Source: Verrucomicrobiota bacterium
GTDB taxonomy: Bacteria > Verrucomicrobiota > Verrucomicrobiia > Verrucomicrobiales > Verrucomicrobiaceae
Direction: 5' to 3'
DNA length: 7,723 nt
Assembly (NCBI GenBank): GCA_021413535.1
Contig: JAIOQF010000218.1
Location: 1 to 7,723, forward strand
Under the pieces are notes generated by a model, which was given only the letters and a program-made list of their open reading frames with translations, ran no database searches and had not been told where the DNA came from. Shown here in pieces: positions 5,165-7,723 of the stretch. Within the stretch, counting starts at the first letter, position 1. Each line of letters begins with the position of its first letter. A program made the position numbers and the translations under genes.

Positions 5165-7000
5165 ATGCGACTTCGCACCACCATTGCCCTCATCATCTTC
5201 ACTGCCGGACTTGCATGGTTCGTCTTCAGGGATAATACCGCACTCGCTCCTGAATCCGTGGGGGCCGGCCAGCGTCTGTTCACCTTCGATAAACAGCAGG
5301 TCGACTCCATCGAGATCACCGGAAAAGATCAATCTGTCTCCCTCCAGCGCCGCGGTGAGAACTGGTGGGTCTCTGCACCGGTCGAAGACCGTGCCAACCC
5401 CATGCCCATCCTGGCTGTTCTCGAGATCCTCCTGCGCCTGGAGAATCTCGCCACCATCGAGCCCGGCTCCTTTTCCAGCGATCAGCTCAAGCGCAGCGGG
5501 CTCAATGGCACATCGATGATGCTCACCATCTCCGGCGCGGGAAAGAAACTCGCCACTTGTAAGGTGGGCACCCACACCGCGATCGAGAACTCCCTCTACA
5601 TCTCCATCCCGCAGTTGAAGGGAGGCGATGTCATCCATGCCGCGCGCCTGCCTTTTGCCGAACTTGCAAAATCCAAAGAATCATCCGCGAAGAAGTTCGA
5701 CTTCCTCACCATGCTGCAAACGCCCGCCCAAGCCTGGCGCGATCCCGCTCTCATCCGGCTGAAGGCGGACAAGGTGAAACGCATCACCTTCTCGGCCGGC
5801 ACCGGCCTTATGGAATTCCGCCGCGAAGCCAAGCGCACCTGGGAGCTGGCCAAACCCTTCCAAACTCGCGCCAGTGACGGGCGCGTCAATGCGGTGCTCG
5901 CGGCGCTGCTCCACATTGAAGCCCGGCCCGCTGGGAAAATTCCCACCGCCGCTGCCTCCACCAGCGCTGTTCTGCCTGCGATGAAGGTCAGCATTGAAGC
6001 CGATGACCTCAGTGAGCCCGTGGAACTTTCGCTCCAGCCCACTGCTGATCCGGAAGCGGAAATTCTCGCCACGGTCAGCAACCGCCCCGGCAGCTATATT
6101 CTCCCAGGCAAAGCCGCCGCTGTTTGGAAATTGCAACCCAATGATCTGCGCGAGACCCGCCTCGCCTCCATTGACACCGCCTCTGTCACCGCGCTGCGAA
6201 TTCGCAATACCACCCAGCCTGAAATCATTCTCGATAAACAAGGCGAGACTTGGATGCTGACCCGTTTCGGCAAGATCGCGCCCGCCAATCAGGAACGCGT
6301 CATGCAGTTGTTCAGTGAACTCAATGCCACGCAGATTCGCGAGTTCGCCTCAGACGCCGTCTCCAACCTGGAGCCCTTTGGACTCCATCAGCCTTTTCTT
6401 GAACTTGAATGGCGTGAAAGTGGAAAATCCAACCTGCTCCAGTTCGGAGTAAGTGGAGAAAACCGGGTCTTTTGCCGCTACGACCACGAGCCCTTCATCT
6501 ATCGCATCAATCCTTCGCTGCTCAGTTCCATCCCCACCGACAGCGTGAAATGGCAGAACCTCAGCGTCCTGAATCTCAGCACCCTGGTCGTCCGTCGCAT
6601 TGTGGTTTCGGAAGGTGATTCTCCGGCCGTCACTCTCGACTACGATCCTTCTGTGAATTCATGGAAAGGCGAGATTGCCACCAAGGATATCACCGCACTC
6701 ATTCAAAAAGAAAAAGCTGACGCTCTGCTCAACAAACTCGTCAGCCTCACCGCGGAGACCTGGGTCACCGACCGCACCGTCGGATATGAAGCCCTGAAAA
6801 ATCCGTCGCTCACAGTTCAAATATCGGTCATCAATCCCTCCAAGCCCGACGATCCGACCACGGCGCACACGCTGACATTTGTCTCCACTAATCCGAGTCG
6901 ACCCGGTGCCGCTTGTTACGGTAAACTCGATGGCAACCCGGATCTTTTCCTGCTCAGTCGCGAGCAATATCGTGAGATCACTGCTCCGGTTGTGAAGTAA
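5165..7000 (+). CDS. DUF4340 domain protein with N-terminal membrane anchor and four-fold internal repeat
   Basis: The product is 611 residues with one N-terminal hydrophobic segment (about 5-21, TIALIIFTAGLAWFVF); the remainder is predicted to lie outside the cytoplasm. DUF4340 proteins are regularly encoded beside GldA/F/G-like transporters, as here, and are presumed accessory subunits; none of their functions can be read from sequence. By eye the chain holds four related modules of about 135-160 residues. Each opens with a Val-x-x-Ile strand, a second strand and a tryptophan (W68, W226, W363, W500), then a helix ending in Leu-rich residues. Examples are VDSIEITG (46-53), VKRITFSA (204-211), VTALRIRN (341-348) and VRRIVVSE (476-483). 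The start at 5165 puts the anchor at the N-terminus and no later Met before residue 80 would keep it. The upstream hairpin suggests separate control from the three genes before it. The gene ends 15 nt before a convergent gene. Confidence 0.85.
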   Translation: MRLRTTIALIIFTAGLAWFVFRDNTALAPESVGAGQRLFTFDKQQVDSIEITGKDQSVSLQRRGENWWVSAPVEDRANPMPILAVLEILLRLENLATIEPGSFSSDQLKRSGLNGTSMMLTISGAGKKLATCKVGTHTAIENSLYISIPQLKGGDVIHAARLPFAELAKSKESSAKKFDFLTMLQTPAQAWRDPALIRLKADKVKRITFSAGTGLMEFRREAKRTWELAKPFQTRASDGRVNAVLAALLHIEARPAGKIPTAAASTSAVLPAMKVSIEADDLSEPVELSLQPTADPEAEILATVSNRPGSYILPGKAAAVWKLQPNDLRETRLASIDTASVTALRIRNTTQPEIILDKQGETWMLTRFGKIAPANQERVMQLFSELNATQIREFASDAVSNLEPFGLHQPFLELEWRESGKSNLLQFGVSGENRVFCRYDHEPFIYRINPSLLSSIPTDSVKWQNLSVLNLSTLVVRRIVVSEGDSPAVTLDYDPSVNSWKGEIATKDITALIQKEKADALLNKLVSLTAETWVTDRTVGYEALKNPSLTVQISVINPSKPDDPTTAHTLTFVSTNPSRPGAACYGKLDGNPDLFLLSREQYREITAPVVK

Positions 7001-7005
7001 TTAAT

Positions 7006-7024
7006 AACGGAAACCCTATCCGTT
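7006..7024. terminator. Small palindrome at the convergent gene junction
   Basis: AACGGA (7006-7011) and TCCGTT (7019-7024) pair perfectly around a 7-nt loop that contains the stop codon of the minus-strand oxidoreductase gene. On the minus strand it is followed by ATTAATTA, so it could weakly terminate that transcript or act in both directions. The stem is only six base pairs, so this is a weak call. Confidence 0.25.
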
Positions 7025-7723
7025 GATCCGTTTCAACACCGTCATCGCGCAGGTCGCACCCATCCGCATCGCGGAATGCATGTTGGGATATTTGAATCCG
7101 CCCTGACGTCCATTGCTCTGCAAGTTGGTGATCCCTTTGACCCATTTCATCACTTTCTCCAAGTGCGGCTCGAATCCGAGAGCAAACACTGGATAACCTG
7201 TTTCGCAGTGCATCAGATTCACTTCGACGACGTCTTCTTTCTTGCAGATGCCTTCGAGTTCAAGATCGGCATAGATGCGCTCCTTCGCTTCATCGCCGCC
7301 CTGCCATTTGAAGTCGCCGATTTCGCAGGTCGTTTCCACGATCAGCGTAGTGTGACCTTCTGGCTTCACAATCAAGCCGGCGTTCTTCGGTTCGCCCACG
7401 CGATGAAACACGCGGTCGCGATAGTAAATGTAGAGCGCATCAATGCACTTCTCCTTCTTCACCAGCAGGCCGTAGATGGCAATTGGCTTGAAGCGGAGCT
7501 GACGTGAAGCCTCCAGCACTTCCGGCGCAGGAGGTGGATCGGCCTTCTGCACCAGCCACGGCAGCGGAATGGTGGAAATGCACTCGTCGCATTCAAGGCT
7601 CAGCTCATGACCGTCCTTCGAATAATGCACGCGCGTCACCCGGCCATCCTGAGTTTCAACGCGCGTGACATCGGCATCGACCACGATGCGTCCACCGGCT
7701 TCTTCAATGGCGCCGGCAATGCA
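7016..7723 (-). CDS. FAD-dependent oxidoreductase (amine oxidase / protoporphyrinogen oxidase-like superfamily), C-terminal part
   Basis: The gene is read right to left, ends with TAG at 7018-7016 and continues past the right edge, leaving 235 C-terminal residues. The frame stays open to the last base, so the GTG at 7684 is internal and not a start. The visible part begins AIEEAGGRIVVDADVTRVE, the strand and turn by which these flavoproteins build the region following the FAD-binding domain. DECISTIPLPWLVQ follows, resembling the 'ADxVIxTxPL' segment of the amine oxidase superfamily. Next come IYYRDRVFHRVGEPKNAG, and near the end the FAD-contacting NGRQGGFKYPNMHSAMRMG. The latter pattern (GR-x-G-x-F-x-Y-x-NM) recalls UDP-galactopyranose mutase-like and protoporphyrinogen oxidase-like enzymes. 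The dinucleotide-binding GxGxxG motif would be upstream, outside the window. The substrate cannot be assigned. It is convergent with the ABC operon and shows no link to it. Confidence 0.82.
   Translation of the reverse strand, partial: CIAGAIEEAGGRIVVDADVTRVETQDGRVTRVHYSKDGHELSLECDECISTIPLPWLVQKADPPPAPEVLEASRQLRFKPIAIYGLLVKKEKCIDALYIYYRDRVFHRVGEPKNAGLIVKPEGHTTLIVETTCEIGDFKWQGGDEAKERIYADLELEGICKKEDVVEVNLMHCETGYPVFALGFEPHLEKVMKWVKGITNLQSNGRQGGFKYPNMHSAMRMGATCAMTVLKRING

Noticed and set aside
7076..7507. 143-codon plus-strand frame within the oxidoreductase region
   Set aside because: It is antisense to the FAD-dependent oxidoreductase, whose conserved C-terminal FAD motif is on the minus strand.
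1..7723. Mobile elements, CRISPR arrays, tRNA genes or attachment sites
   Set aside because: No transposase or integrase domain, spaced direct repeats, tRNA-like cloverleaf or terminal inverted repeats were found by eye on either strand.

Overview
The window looks like chromosomal DNA from a member of the Verrucomicrobiota or a close PVC-group relative. This is inferred from gene content and not from any marker gene. It combines a stand-alone bacterial AP2-like protein, a secreted DUF1080 (3-keto-disaccharide hydrolase family) protein, and a Gld-type ABC transporter operon with a DUF4340 protein. G+C is moderately high, and none of the start codons visible here has a recognisable Shine-Dalgarno sequence. 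I see no tRNA, rRNA, CRISPR array, insertion sequence or phage gene.

Layout, left to right. (1) 2-448, + strand: 3' part of a class IV PLP-dependent aminotransferase / aminodeoxychorismate lyase-like gene, cut by the window start. (2) 519-983, +: small protein with two AP2-like units, followed by a strong terminator-like hairpin. (3) 1137-1784, +: exported DUF1080-family protein. (4) 1894-7000, +: four-gene cluster of ABC ATPase (GldA-like), six-helix ABC-2 permease (GldF-like), membrane-anchored accessory protein (GldG-like) and a DUF4340 protein with one N-terminal membrane anchor. The first three genes are nearly contiguous (gaps of 16 and 3 nt). The fourth follows after 75 nt that hold a terminator-like hairpin ending 10 nt before its ATG. 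(5) 7016-7723, - strand: C-terminal part of a FAD-dependent oxidoreductase of the amine oxidase / protoporphyrinogen oxidase / UDP-galactopyranose mutase-like superfamily, converging on the ABC operon and running off the right edge.

How the genes work together: the ATPase and permease should form the membrane-embedded core of an ABC transporter. The GldG-like and DUF4340 proteins would present large domains outside the cytoplasmic membrane as partners of that core. The substrate is not known and no other gliding genes are present, so a role in gliding should not be assumed. The other genes show no obvious functional link to the transporter.

The most interesting points are the ABC/GldG/DUF4340 assembly, an apparent four-fold internal repeat in the DUF4340 protein, the hairpin against the DUF4340 start codon, a perfect 10-bp inverted repeat just upstream of the ATPase start, and the duplicated AP2-like protein. 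No stretch longer than about 110 nt lacks a gene; all gaps are described.
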